Of a DNA stretch of 34,418 nt, positions 7,766 through 16,291 are shown in pieces (the stretch's first letter is position 1; each line of letters starts with the position of its first letter). Under the pieces are notes generated by a model. It saw only the letters and a list, made by a program, of their open reading frames with translations. It had not been told where the DNA came from and searched no databases. This DNA is from Alcanivoracaceae bacterium (GTDB taxonomy: Bacteria > Pseudomonadota > Gammaproteobacteria > Pseudomonadales > Alcanivoracaceae), in assembly GCA_002706085.1 (NCBI GenBank), contig PAJO01000055.1:1-34418 (forward strand). Reading direction: 5' to 3'. The position numbers and the translations under genes are program-made.

Positions 7766-8458
7766 TTACGGGCTACTCCAGTGATCCGTCAGGGTCTTGT
7801 GGTCGGTGTAGGCGCCGAAGACGCCGCCTTCGTTGAGCATCATTGCCAGTGCTGCATCGTGCAGGGCCGGGTCGCCGGCGCCGCAGCAGTCGGCTACTAC
7901 CAGGCAATCGTAGCCACGGTCGTTGGCTTCGCGCAGGGTGGAATGCACGCAGACATCGGTGGTAACGCCTGTGATCAGCAGATGACGGATGCCGTTGGCA
8001 CGCAGGATCTGGTCCAGGTCGGTGGCGTGGAAGGCTCCGTTGCCGGGTTTGTGCAGGACGGTATCTGCGGGTTCCGGCGCCAGCGCTTCGACAATCTGCG
8101 AGCCCTTTTCCCCCTGTACCAGAAAGCGTCCGAGTGGCCCGTTTGAGCCGATGGCGGTGCCGATGGATTCGGCACGGGCTTTCTTGGTCGGGTTCAGGTC
8201 GGACAGATCCGGGCGGTGCGACTCCAGCGTGTAGATCACTTTCATGCCTTGTTTGCGCACGGCAGCCAGCAGCGCCTGGGTAGGTGCAATGGCGGCACGG
8301 GTGTGGTCAATGTTGTAGCCCATCTGGCCGAAGTAGCCGCCGGGATCGAGAAAATCATTCTGCATGTCGATCACGATCAGGGCGGTGTCGCCGGCAGACC
8401 AGTGGCCGCAGAGCGGCCACGGGTAGGGCAGGGACTGGGACAGAGGCTGCCAGCTCAC
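7766..8458 (-). CDS. Isochorismatase-fold cysteine hydrolase, biuret-hydrolase-like
   Basis: This 230-residue cysteine hydrolase shows the family's catalytic triad: Asp31 in IDMQNDF, Lys137 in LHKPGNGAF, and Cys170 in TTDVCVHSTLREANDRGYDC. The intervals between these residues (106 and 33) match those I recall for biuret hydrolase BiuH, and the REANDRGY context fits the biuret/ureidoacrylate hydrolase branch better than true isochorismatases. The cytoplasmic enzyme would release ammonia from a ureide-type amide. Its ATG overlaps the stop of the upstream substrate-binding protein gene by four bases, so the two are translationally coupled. That partner is of the type linked with urea carboxylase, which supports a role in urea, biuret or ureide nitrogen use. 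The exact substrate is not established. Confidence 0.8.
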   Translation of the reverse strand: MSWQPLSQSLPYPWPLCGHWSAGDTALIVIDMQNDFLDPGGYFGQMGYNIDHTRAAIAPTQALLAAVRKQGMKVIYTLESHRPDLSDLNPTKKARAESIGTAIGSNGPLGRFLVQGEKGSQIVEALAPEPADTVLHKPGNGAFHATDLDQILRANGIRHLLITGVTTDVCVHSTLREANDRGYDCLVVADCCGAGDPALHDAALAMMLNEGGVFGAYTDHKTLTDHWSSP

Positions 8459-9507
8459 TGTGCGGCTCCTGTCATGTAGGTGGTGGGGAAGCGCAGGTTG
8501 ACGTTGTCTTTGGCGCCCTGGACGCTGCCATTGGCAAACTCGATACCAACGAAATCGGCGCTGCTGGCGGACGGACCGAGCAGGCCCTTGTCCCAGGCGA
8601 ACTGGCTGATGTTTTTCAGAATGCCGGCAAACTCGTCGCTGGCGACCAGCGCAGCGGCGTCATCCGCCGAAAAGAAGTTGAGAGTGCTCATCTGCTTGAG
8701 GAAGCCTTCGCGATCAGTGCCCACTGCCTCGGCCATGTCGGCAATGACTTCATCGCGTTTGGGGTGGCCGGGCTGCAGCATGGAAATCACTTCATACCAG
8801 GCGCCGGCGAGTGCCTTGCCCAGCTCGGGGTGGGCGGCCAGTGTTTCGGTATGGATCAGCAATGCATCCGTGATTTCGTTGGGAATGTCAGCGCTGTCGA
8901 AGGGTACGGTGGTGTTGGGGTTTTGCGCCACAATTTCGCTGAGTTGTGGTTTCCAGGTGACCACCGCCTGGCTTTCGGAGGCCTGGAAAGCGGCGATGAT
9001 ATCTGCATCAGAGGTGTTGACCACGGTGACGTCGCGTTCGCTCATGCCCGCTTCACTCAGTGCTCGCGCCAGCAGGTAATGGGAGCCGGAGAATTCCACC
9101 AGGTTGATGCTTTGGCCACGCAGGTCTGCAACGGTCTTGCCCGTGCCTTTCACCACCAGGCCGTCGCTGCCATTGGAGGCGTTGAGTAGCACGGCAACGG
9201 TGGAATCCACGCCACTGGCGGCGGGGATGGTCATGGCATCGAGGGTAATGGCAATCACGGCATCGAACTCACCGGCGGTGTACTGGTTCTGGGCTTCGAT
9301 GTAGTCGTTGAGCTGCACGGCGCTGACATCAATACCGTACTTGTCGCCCCATTTGTCGAGGATGCCGGTTTCTTCGGCATACCCCAGCGGCATGCTGCCG
9401 GCATAGATGGTCCAGGCGACCCGGAATGAGGGGGTGTCATTGGCAATGGCAGTGCTGCTGAGCAGGGAGAATGAGGCGGCGGCAAGCAGGGATTTCAGGC
9501 GTGTCAT
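8455..9507 (-). CDS. ABC transporter substrate-binding protein, urea-carboxylase-region type
   Basis: This 350-residue periplasmic binding protein begins with a Sec signal peptide (MTRLKSLLAAASFSLLSSTAIA, cleavage before NDT). The mature start FRVAWTIYAGSMPLGYAEETGILDKWGDKYGID, followed by NDYIEAQNQYTAGEFDAV and TIPAASGVDSTVAVL, is characteristic of the NMT1/SsuA-like proteins annotated as urea ABC transporter binding proteins next to urea carboxylase genes. An AGGA sits seven bases before the ATG. The gene lies 81 bases downstream of a LysR gene in the same direction and overlaps the hydrolase gene by four bases. No permease or ATPase gene is present on either side in this window, which is unusual. 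The protein must use a transporter encoded elsewhere, or it is a leftover of a larger cluster. Confidence 0.8.
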   Translation of the reverse strand: MTRLKSLLAAASFSLLSSTAIANDTPSFRVAWTIYAGSMPLGYAEETGILDKWGDKYGIDVSAVQLNDYIEAQNQYTAGEFDAVIAITLDAMTIPAASGVDSTVAVLLNASNGSDGLVVKGTGKTVADLRGQSINLVEFSGSHYLLARALSEAGMSERDVTVVNTSDADIIAAFQASESQAVVTWKPQLSEIVAQNPNTTVPFDSADIPNEITDALLIHTETLAAHPELGKALAGAWYEVISMLQPGHPKRDEVIADMAEAVGTDREGFLKQMSTLNFFSADDAAALVASDEFAGILKNISQFAWDKGLLGPSASSADFVGIEFANGSVQGAKDNVNLRFPTTYMTGAAQ

Positions 9508-9588
9508 GGGGGATTCCTGTGCGGGTAACGAATGATGGATTCAGTGTTATCCAGCCGGGCGCGGGCAAAAATGAATCAATCTGCAGGT

Positions 9589-10527
9589 TTACCTGACGTC
9601 TGCTGCAGGTCCGTTACGGGCGCTGACGGAGGCAAACAGGTCTTCGAGAAAGGCCTCCACAGCGGGCTTCTGTGCCTCGCGGTTGGTGCGGTAAGCCGCT
9701 TCGATGGTGGAGGTGCGTTGGAAGTGGTCGGGGCGGATGGCCACCATCTGGCCGCTTTCCACCCAGCTGCGGGCATAGTGGCTGGGGAGAAAACCTACAT
9801 GGGTACCGGCGAGAATCAGCAGGGCTGCGGCTTCGATGTTGGCCACCCAGGCGGTGACGTTGGCGGGTTCGCCGCCCAGCCGGCTGGTGTCCTGGGCGTT
9901 AAGAAAGTGGCGTGCGACCTTGGCGCTGTCCGATAGCGTGCTTTCCACTTCATCGGCGCTTTCCGCACCGGCAAGCGGGTGGGATGGCGAGCAAAACAGC
10001 CAGTCGGCCTCGGTGTAGAGGGTGGCGTAATGAAGCTCTGGCAGGTGCGTGGGGAAGATGCCAATGCCCAGGTCGGCTCGGTGGTCCAGCAGCGCCTGTT
10101 CGATCTGTGCTGGCGCCATTACTTCCATATATAGCTGAGTGTCGTTATCCGAGCGGGCACCGTAGCGGGCCATGACATGGCGAAGTGGACAGTTGGGATC
10201 GGTGACCAGGTTGTCGATCATGGCCAGGCGAACCTGCCCGGAAAGGTGACCCTTCAATCGCTCGGTTTCTTCACTGAAGGTGCGCAGTGCTTTCTTCAGT
10301 TCCAGGATGTGGCGGTAAACCTGCTCGCCGTCCGGGGTAATGGCAAAGCCACTGCGGCCCCGTTCGCATAGGCGCAGCTCCAGTCGATCTTCCAGCTGGC
10401 CGAGCTGGCGGCTGATGGTCGAGGCATCGCGGTTGAGCAGCGTCTGCGCATTGGCAATGCCGCGGGATTCCACCACGGCAATGAAGACGTCCAGCAGGCG
10501 CAGCTCCAGGTCGCTCAGATTCATCAT
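9589..10527 (-). CDS. LysR-family transcriptional regulator
   Basis: This 312-residue protein has an N-terminal winged helix-turn-helix of LysR type (LLDVFIAVVESRGIANAQTLLNRDASTISRQLGQLEDRLELRLCERG, given here in outline) and a C-terminal periplasmic-binding-protein-like effector domain. The RGRSGFAITPDGEQVYRHI segment after the recognition helix is typical. Start candidates are the adjacent codons ATG ATG at 10527 and 10524. It lies directly upstream of, and codirectional with, the binding protein and hydrolase genes rather than divergent from them. Control of that pair is therefore plausible from proximity but not shown by the usual divergent layout. Confidence 0.88.
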   Translation of the reverse strand: MMNLSDLELRLLDVFIAVVESRGIANAQTLLNRDASTISRQLGQLEDRLELRLCERGRSGFAITPDGEQVYRHILELKKALRTFSEETERLKGHLSGQVRLAMIDNLVTDPNCPLRHVMARYGARSDNDTQLYMEVMAPAQIEQALLDHRADLGIGIFPTHLPELHYATLYTEADWLFCSPSHPLAGAESADEVESTLSDSAKVARHFLNAQDTSRLGGEPANVTAWVANIEAAALLILAGTHVGFLPSHYARSWVESGQMVAIRPDHFQRTSTIEAAYRTNREAQKPAVEAFLEDLFASVSARNGPAADVR

Positions 10528-10698
10528 TATTGCAGGTCCTCGTCTATCAGCGAATGCAGCCGGTCGCGGCCAAAGCCGGGATTGTGTCGCTACGAAGCCG
10601 TTTCATGGTGCATACAGGCCAGTGTGTCGCACTCCTCAAATTCGTCAAGTAGCGATTGGTTGTGGGTGGTGTGGTTGGTGAAAAGTCTTGAGTGGCGG

Positions 10699-10776
10699 GG
10701 GAGCGAGTGACGAGTTTCGAGTTACGAAAATCTGGCCCGGAGTGGTTTGAGGGTTTTGCTTTTCGAAGCTCGCTTA
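10699..10776. repeat. Inverted repeat with 7-base-period arms (GAGTTTC type), copy 2
   Basis: The left arm is in heptamer register: GAGTGAC (10705-10711), GAGTTTC, GAGTTAC, GAAAATC (to 10732). The centre, beginning TGGCCCGGAGTGG and continuing into GAGGGTTTTGC, is close to the centre of the copy at 7672-7740 (TGGCCGGAGAGGG, then GAAGGTTTTGC). The right arm, GCTTTTCGAAGCTCGC, pairs imperfectly with the left. The two copies are clearly homologous. Confidence 0.7.
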
Positions 10777-10811
10777 TCGCAACTCCTCCCCTCTTTCCTC
10801 GCTACGCTCGG

Positions 10812-10837
10812 TTCGTCCCTAAAGTGGGGCTCCTACA
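10812..10837 (-). repeat. Degenerate REP-like palindrome
   Basis: Read on the minus strand, this starts TGTAGGAGC, continues CCCACTTTAGGG and ends ACGAA. The head GTAGGAGC and the tail CGAA match the REP layout seen intact at 31447, 31572 and 32254, but the stem is CCC/GGG rather than CATG/CATG. It may be a member of another REP subclass or a decayed copy. Confidence 0.45.
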
Positions 10838-10913
10838 GAGTATGGCGGCGTTGCTACCGTCATGGTGCGGAAATCCCTACACTGGGCTGATCATTGATTG
10901 ATCAGGACGCCGA

Positions 10914-12257
10914 ATGACTGTCTCTGCTCCGACGCCCCGTGCCTGGCCTTTGCTACCGTTGTTGTTCTTTCTGGTGGTGTTTCTCGGCAGTGGCCTTTAC
11001 TACACCTCCACCGACACCGATTTCGCGTTTTACCAGATCAAGGCGCCGGTGGTGGCCATGGCGGCCATCGTGCTGTTCATGGTGATGGCGCGGGTGGCGG
11101 GCCAGCGGTTGAATGCCAGTGTGGAGCGTTTGCTGGCAGGGATGGGCCACCCCAACATTATTCTCATGTGCCTGGTGTTCCTGTTGGCCGGCGCCTTTGC
11201 CAGTGTCAGCGACAGCATTGGCAGTGTGGAGGCAACCGTGCAGTTGGGGTTGCGGATTATTCCTGCCGAGTGGGTATTGCCTGCGCTGTTTCTTATTTCG
11301 GCGTTCATTGCCACGGCGATGGGGACCTCCATGGGCACCATCGCTGCGACGGCGCCCATCGCGGTGGGGTTCGCTTCTGCCACCGGCTTGCCTCTGCCAT
11401 TGGCGCTGGGCGCGGTGGTGGGCGGTGCCATGTTTGGCGACAACCTGTCGATGATTTCCGACACCACCATTGCCTCGACCCGAAGCCAGGGTGTGTCGCT
11501 GAAGGACAAGTTCCGGATCAATATCTGGATCGCCCTGCCAGCAGCGGTGGTGACGGTGCTGGTATTGATCGTACTGGGCGAGGGCGAACACCAGGTGGAA
11601 GCAAAGCCGTACACGTTTGCGCTGGTGGTCCCTTACCTGCTGGTCTTCGGGCTCGCGTTGAGCGGCCTGAATGTGCTGGCGGTGCTGATCATCGGGATCG
11701 TATCGGCGGGCGTGACCGGTATGGTGCTGATGCCGGATTACACCCTTCCCAGCATGAACGGGGCGATCTACAAAGGCTTTGAAGGCATGTTCGAGATCAT
11801 GCTGTTGTCCATGTTGATCGGTGGCCTGTCACAACTGATGACGGATCAGGGCGGCACCCGCTGGGTGATTGAACGCATCCATGGATTGACTCGCTGGTTG
11901 AAGCTGCCTCTGCAGCGCGCGGGGGAGGTAGGTATTGCCTTGCTGGTGGTGTTTGCCAATGTGTTTGTCGCCAACAACACCGTGGCCATCGTGCTCACCG
12001 GTGACATGGCCCGTGACATCGCCACGGATCATGGCGTCGACCTTCGTCGTTCGGCCAGCCTGCTGGATATCTTTTCCTGTGTGGTGCAAGGGTTGATTCC
12101 CTACGGTGCCCAGGTGCTGTTGGCCTGTTCCATTGCCGCCATTTCGCCGCTGGCGCTGATTGGCAGCATCCATTACTGCTGGGTGCTGGCGGTGGCCGGC
12201 ATCGTGGCCATTGTCGTCAATCGTCCACGGCTATCCTCTTCGGCCTCCCCGGTCTGA
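10914..12257 (+). CDS. NhaC-family Na+/H+ (or organic ion) antiporter
   Basis: This 447-residue integral membrane protein has about eleven to twelve hydrophobic segments. The NhaC/ArsB-superfamily hallmark is the block GGAMFGDNLSMISDTTIAS at about residues 171-189, with acidic and polar residues that line the ion path in this family. The second half has a paired FVANNTVAIVLTGDMARDIA segment. AGGA lies six bases before the ATG. The gene is transcribed away from LysR and followed, after 90 bases, by the exported DNA ligase gene. NhaC-type proteins exchange Na+ for H+, and some exchange other substrates such as amino or organic acids, so the substrate remains open. Confidence 0.85.
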   Translation: MTVSAPTPRAWPLLPLLFFLVVFLGSGLYYTSTDTDFAFYQIKAPVVAMAAIVLFMVMARVAGQRLNASVERLLAGMGHPNIILMCLVFLLAGAFASVSDSIGSVEATVQLGLRIIPAEWVLPALFLISAFIATAMGTSMGTIAATAPIAVGFASATGLPLPLALGAVVGGAMFGDNLSMISDTTIASTRSQGVSLKDKFRINIWIALPAAVVTVLVLIVLGEGEHQVEAKPYTFALVVPYLLVFGLALSGLNVLAVLIIGIVSAGVTGMVLMPDYTLPSMNGAIYKGFEGMFEIMLLSMLIGGLSQLMTDQGGTRWVIERIHGLTRWLKLPLQRAGEVGIALLVVFANVFVANNTVAIVLTGDMARDIATDHGVDLRRSASLLDIFSCVVQGLIPYGAQVLLACSIAAISPLALIGSIHYCWVLAVAGIVAIVVNRPRLSSSASPV

Positions 12258-12347
12258 TCTCCTACATGTCTTCCTGAATTCGGCCTACGCCGGTTTGTGC
12301 TGCCTTCTGGCACAGTCCGGTGCGAGGCTGTTGTTCAGGAGTATGTG

Positions 12348-13193
12348 GTGACTGTTTTTCTGAAAAGTGTGTGCGTTTTTCTGTTCTCTATTGCGTTGGT
12401 GGCAGAGGCACAACCGCCGGCGTTGCAGCTGGCCAAGGTGTATCAGCCGGGCATGCCCCTCGACGGTTATTGGGTCAGTGAAAAACTGGACGGGGTAAGG
12501 GCCTACTGGGATGGCGCACAGCTGTGGAGCAAGGGCGGCAATCGAATTGCCGCGCCTGAATGGTTCACCCGCGGTTATCCGGATCAGGCCATGGAAGGGG
12601 AATTATGGATGGGGCGGGGACGCTTTGCCGAGGTGTCAGCGGCGGTTCGCCGGTTACGTCCACAGGCGCAGGAATGGCGGCAGATTCGTTTGATGCTGTT
12701 TGATTTGCCAGAATCGCGGCAGCCCTTTGCGGTGCGGGTGCAAGAGATGCGAGCGCTGGTGGCCGCGTCATCTTCCTATACGCTGGAGATGATTACGCAA
12801 ACCCCGGCCACCGACCACGACAGGCTGATGCTGCAACTGGACAAGGTCATGGCGCGCGGTGGGGAAGGGTTGATGCTTCACCATGGCGATCGCGTGTATC
12901 ACGCGGGCCGCAGTGATGCGGTGTTGAAGGTAAAGAGTTACCAGGATGCCGAAGCCAGGGTGACGGGACATGTGGTAGGCCAGGGAAAGTTTGCTGGCAT
13001 GCTGGGCGCCTTGCAGGTGGAAACGGACGATGGCCGCCGGTTTCGTTTAGGGACAGGTTTCAGTGACGCCGAGCGCCGCGATCCGCCGCCGATTGGCAGT
13101 ACCGTCACGTTCAAGTATTACGGACTGACGGCCACGGGTCTGCCAAGGTTTGCCAGCTTTTTACGGGTAAGAAGGGACGAACCGCTCAATTAG
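12348..13193 (+). CDS. Exported ATP-dependent DNA ligase, LigE type
   Basis: This 281-residue minimal ligase has the nucleotidyltransferase motif I EKLDGVRAYWDG with the adenylated lysine at residue 46. It also shows further motifs EGELWMGRG, GGEGLMLHH and VLKVKSYQDAEARV, then a short OB-fold domain (GQGKFAGMLGALQVE...). The size and the absence of a separate DNA-binding domain fit the LigE class of bacterial ATP-dependent ligases. The N-terminus MTVFLKSVCVFLFSIALVAEAQ is a signal peptide, and LigE proteins are known to be periplasmic. I use the GTG at 12348 because AGGAG lies six bases before it; the GTG just before it would be too close. The enzyme is not the replicative NAD-dependent ligase. 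A role with extracellular or incoming DNA is family-level inference. Confidence 0.85.
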   Translation: MTVFLKSVCVFLFSIALVAEAQPPALQLAKVYQPGMPLDGYWVSEKLDGVRAYWDGAQLWSKGGNRIAAPEWFTRGYPDQAMEGELWMGRGRFAEVSAAVRRLRPQAQEWRQIRLMLFDLPESRQPFAVRVQEMRALVAASSSYTLEMITQTPATDHDRLMLQLDKVMARGGEGLMLHHGDRVYHAGRSDAVLKVKSYQDAEARVTGHVVGQGKFAGMLGALQVETDDGRRFRLGTGFSDAERRDPPPIGSTVTFKYYGLTATGLPRFASFLRVRRDEPLN

Positions 13194-13276
13194 CGGCCCG
13201 CTACCTGCGCTGCCGGCTTGTTCCGAAAAGCACTTTGCTGCATGGTGTTCAGCAACACGTTGCAGCAGGACATGGC

Positions 13277-14686
13277 ATGCGCAACCCTTCTTCACCGGTG
13301 CAGGAATCCGCAACCGCTGCGTCTTCCCTGTCGCTGGTTTCTGACAGCGATCAGGCATTCACGTTACGTGTGACATTGGCGCGTCTTGCGACCCGAACGC
13401 TGGATCTTCAGTACTACATCTGGGACGACGACACCACGGGAAAGCTGCTGATCTACCGGGTGCTGGAGGCGGCTCGCCGTGGGGTAAAAGTGCGGATGTT
13501 GCTGGATCACGCCAACCAGTTGGGACGGGATGTGAAATGGGCCGTGCTGGATGCGCACCCCAATATTGATGTGCGCTTGTTCAACCCGTTTCGGGGGCGA
13601 TTCAAACATTTCCTTCAATGGTTGTACCACGCACCGCTGCTGAACCATCGCATGCATAACAAGGCCTGGATTGCGGATGGTGAGCATGCCCTGGTGGGCG
13701 GGCGCAATATCTCCGATCACTACTTCGGGGTGAACCCATCCAGTAATTTTCGTGATCTGGATCTGTACGCCAGTGGTCCCATTGCTGCCGAGACTCGTGA
13801 CGCGTTCGAGGCCTACTGGAACAGCGAGTTGGCGGTGCCCATGAAGACCCTGCGTCGCTATGGTCCGGAGCGGGCTGAGCGGGCCTGGCAGTGGTTATCG
13901 CGCTGGCGCCAAAGCCTGAAGGGTTACCCTTACCTCTTCCCTCAACATGAACAATTTTTCCGTGACTACCTGACCAGACAACAACAGCAATGCCATGTGG
14001 CAAAGCCTGTGTTGTTGTTCGATAGCCCCGCCAAGGCAGCGGGTGCACGGCAGGCATTGATGGGCAATCAGCTGGCGCGGTTACTGGCCAGGGAAGACCA
14101 TCAAGAGATACTGATCGAGGCCAGTTATTTTATTCCCGGTGAGGACTTCGTCTCGGCGTTATCCGGGTTACGGCAGCGAAACGGCCGGGCGGCGGTGTTG
14201 ACCAACAGCCTGGCCACCAATGATGTGATTGCCGCCCATGGTGCTTATGCCCGTTATCGAAAGGCGTTGGTCGAGGCCGGAGTAGAGCTGCATGAATTGC
14301 AGCCCAATGCGCGGGCATTACACCGTCAGGTCAGACTGTTTCGCGGTCGCTCGCGAGCCAGTCTGCATACCAAGGCCATGGTGCTGGACCGGCGTGAAGT
14401 GTTTGTGGGGTCGTTCAATATGGACCCCCGGTCGGTGCACCTGAATACCGAAATGGGCTATTACGTCGTCTCGGACAGTCTTGGGCAGGAAGTGGCAACC
14501 TTCATTGAGGAAGGGTTGGCCCCGGCCAACAGTTTTCGTCTGGAAAGCGACATGGGCAAACTGCGCTGGGGAGGCGATGGTGACGCTGGGGAGCCGGCAC
14601 TGTATCGCCATGAGCCGGGGGTCACCGTGTGGCGCCGTCTGATGGCATGGTTGCTGTCGTTATTGCCCATTGAGCGCATGCTGTAA
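13277..14686 (+). CDS. Two-HKD phospholipase D / cardiolipin synthase-like protein
   Basis: This 469-residue protein carries two HKD catalytic motifs: HNKAWIADG (His127, Lys129, Asp134) followed by GGRN, and HTKAMVLDR (His364, Lys366, Asp371) followed by GSFNMDPRS. This pair is characteristic of the ClsC/YmdC branch of phospholipase D-like phosphatidyltransferases, which make cardiolipin or hydrolyse phosphodiesters. There is no strong N-terminal membrane anchor; the C-terminus has a short hydrophobic stretch (WRRLMAWLLSLLPIERML). The ATG at 13277 has AGGA six bases upstream, and a possible TTG start at 13235 has none. It follows the exported ligase gene after 83 bases and precedes a thioesterase gene by 68. 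A nuclease activity is possible within the superfamily but the motif context favours lipid chemistry. Confidence 0.85.
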   Translation: MRNPSSPVQESATAASSLSLVSDSDQAFTLRVTLARLATRTLDLQYYIWDDDTTGKLLIYRVLEAARRGVKVRMLLDHANQLGRDVKWAVLDAHPNIDVRLFNPFRGRFKHFLQWLYHAPLLNHRMHNKAWIADGEHALVGGRNISDHYFGVNPSSNFRDLDLYASGPIAAETRDAFEAYWNSELAVPMKTLRRYGPERAERAWQWLSRWRQSLKGYPYLFPQHEQFFRDYLTRQQQQCHVAKPVLLFDSPAKAAGARQALMGNQLARLLAREDHQEILIEASYFIPGEDFVSALSGLRQRNGRAAVLTNSLATNDVIAAHGAYARYRKALVEAGVELHELQPNARALHRQVRLFRGRSRASLHTKAMVLDRREVFVGSFNMDPRSVHLNTEMGYYVVSDSLGQEVATFIEEGLAPANSFRLESDMGKLRWGGDGDAGEPALYRHEPGVTVWRRLMAWLLSLLPIERML

Positions 14687-14754
14687 CCCACGCATGCTGA
14701 GTGGCACTGCTTATGGTCACGCGCCGCTCCCCAAGCCCAACACAAGGACATACC

Positions 14755-15198
14755 ATGACCCAGCCTTTCTGCTTTCGTTTTCGCGTCCGCTATAACGAAT
14801 GCGACGCCCAACAGGTGGTGTTCAACGCCCGCTATGGCGATTACGTGGACATCGCCATGACGGAGTTCATGCGTGCGTTGGGGCGGGATTACAACCAGCT
14901 GCTGGCTCAGGGGCTGGATAACCAGGTGGTGAAACTGACAACCGAATGGCAGTCGTCAGCGCGGTTTGACGATGTACTGGATATCTTTGTGTCGCTCACG
15001 CACATGGGCAATACCTCGTTCACGCTGGAAGCCGATATTCGCCATGCGGATGAAGGGCGAGCGGTCGCCCGTTCCGAAGCGGTGTACGTGATGATGACTA
15101 CCGAGCCGTTTGCGAAAACCCCGGTGCCTGCTGACCTGCGTGAGTTGCTGCAAGCCGGGGCACCGGGTGTGGTGATCGATCAAAGTGGGCGTCCCTAG
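14755..15198 (+). CDS. 4HBT-family acyl-CoA thioesterase (YbgC-like hotdog)
   Basis: This is a 147-residue single-hotdog protein. The catalytic region FRVRYNECDAQQVVFNARYGDYVDIAMTEFM has the Asp of the YbgC/4-hydroxybenzoyl-CoA thioesterase motif (Asp in ECDAQQVV), followed by the long hotdog helix. The start at 14755 is supported by AAGGA six to seven bases upstream; the track-length frame from 14701 is too long. The enzyme hydrolyses acyl-CoA thioesters in the cytoplasm; chain length is unknown. It ends seven bases from the convergent oxidoreductase gene, with no room for a separate terminator. Confidence 0.87.
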   Translation: MTQPFCFRFRVRYNECDAQQVVFNARYGDYVDIAMTEFMRALGRDYNQLLAQGLDNQVVKLTTEWQSSARFDDVLDIFVSLTHMGNTSFTLEADIRHADEGRAVARSEAVYVMMTTEPFAKTPVPADLRELLQAGAPGVVIDQSGRP

Positions 15199-15205
15199 CG
15201 GAGTC

Positions 15206-16186
15206 TCAGTCGGGCGCCACGTTTAGCACCACCTTGCCCTTGGCGGTGCGAGAGGTGAGTGCCGCCAGGGCGCGTTCATACTCTTCAAACGCGAACACTT
15301 CGCTGATGCGCGGTTTGAGCTTGCCCTGACCGTACAGCTGGAACAGTTCCATGATGTTCTGCACGTTGGTCTGCGGCTCTTTCTGGGTGAAGGCGCCCCA
15401 GAACACGCCGACAATGGCGCAGCCTTTTAGCAGGGCCAGATTGGCGGGGATTTTCGGGATGTCACCGGCGGCGAAACCGACCACCAGCAGACGCCCGTTC
15501 CAGGCCATGTTGCGGATCGCCGCTTCGGTATACTTGTCGCCCACCGGATCGTAGACCACATCCACCCCTTTCGGATAACGCTGCTTGAGCGCGTCCTTGA
15601 GGTCTTCTTCGGCGTAGTTGATCAGGTCGTCGGCGCCGGCTTCCTTGGCCACGGCCAGCTTGTCTGCGCTGCTGGCGCAGGCAATGACGGTGGCGCCCAT
15701 GGCTTTGCCCAGCTCTACCGCCGCCAGGCCAACGCCGCCGCTGGCACCCAGCACCAGCAGGGTTTCCCCGGGCTGGATATTGGCGCGCTGCTTGAGCGCG
15801 TGGTAACTGGTGCCGTAGACCATGGAGAAGGCGGCGGCGGTGCGGTCGTCCATGCCGTCCGGTACCGGAATCAGATTGGTTTCCGGCACCAGGATTTCTT
15901 CAGCAAAGGCGCCGTAGCCAGTGAGGCCCATGACCCGTTGGCCGGGCTTGAAGCGCTGCACGCCTTCACCCACAGCGATCACTTCGCCGGCCATTTCGCC
16001 GCCGGGGGAAAAGGGCAGCTCCGGCTTGATCTGGTATTTGCCTTCAATGATCAGGGTGTCAGGGAAGTTGAGACCGGCGGCCTTCACTTTCACCTTCACC
16101 TGGCCCTTGCCGGCCTCGGGGGACGGGATGTCGTCGATCACCAGCTTGTCGGCGGGTCCCAGTTCCTTGCACAAGATTGCGCGCAT
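15206..16186 (-). CDS. NADPH:quinone oxidoreductase, zinc-free medium-chain dehydrogenase
   Basis: This 326-residue protein has the quinone oxidoreductase fold: a GroES-like N-terminal domain (KAAGLNFPDTLIIEGKYQ, FSPGGEMAGEVIAVGEGV) and a Rossmann domain with the nucleotide loop LGASGGVGLAAVELGKAMGA. The structural zinc cysteines of alcohol dehydrogenases are absent, as in QorA-type enzymes. Its FWGAFTQKEP segment is common in the acyl-CoA- and enone-reducing members of this group. The gene is followed convergently by the thioesterase. Upstream lies the heptamer-armed repeat at 16292-16509, so its promoter is probably within 16187-16290. The substrate could be quinones or alpha,beta-unsaturated carbonyls. 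Confidence 0.88.
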   Translation of the reverse strand: MRAILCKELGPADKLVIDDIPSPEAGKGQVKVKVKAAGLNFPDTLIIEGKYQIKPELPFSPGGEMAGEVIAVGEGVQRFKPGQRVMGLTGYGAFAEEILVPETNLIPVPDGMDDRTAAAFSMVYGTSYHALKQRANIQPGETLLVLGASGGVGLAAVELGKAMGATVIACASSADKLAVAKEAGADDLINYAEEDLKDALKQRYPKGVDVVYDPVGDKYTEAAIRNMAWNGRLLVVGFAAGDIPKIPANLALLKGCAIVGVFWGAFTQKEPQTNVQNIMELFQLYGQGKLKPRISEVFAFEEYERALAALTSRTAKGKVVLNVAPD

Positions 16187-16291
16187 GCGTAGCTCTCCCG
16201 GAAATCAGTTTTTATGTGCAGGAAACGCTAACGCTGATAGCGGCATTAGACAAATGCATGGGACGCATTGGGGAAGATAAAGGGGGATAAT

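Larger units (their letters stand above)
10528..10913. other. Divergent intergenic region holding two repeat elements
   Basis: This gap of about 390 bases separates the LysR gene from the plus-strand antiporter gene. I see no credible small gene. It contains the second copy of the GAGTTTC-type inverted repeat (10699-10776) and a degenerate REP-like palindrome (10812-10837). The antiporter's ribosome site AGGA lies at about 10902, and a TACACT at 10878-10883 could be its -10 box. Confidence 0.6.
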
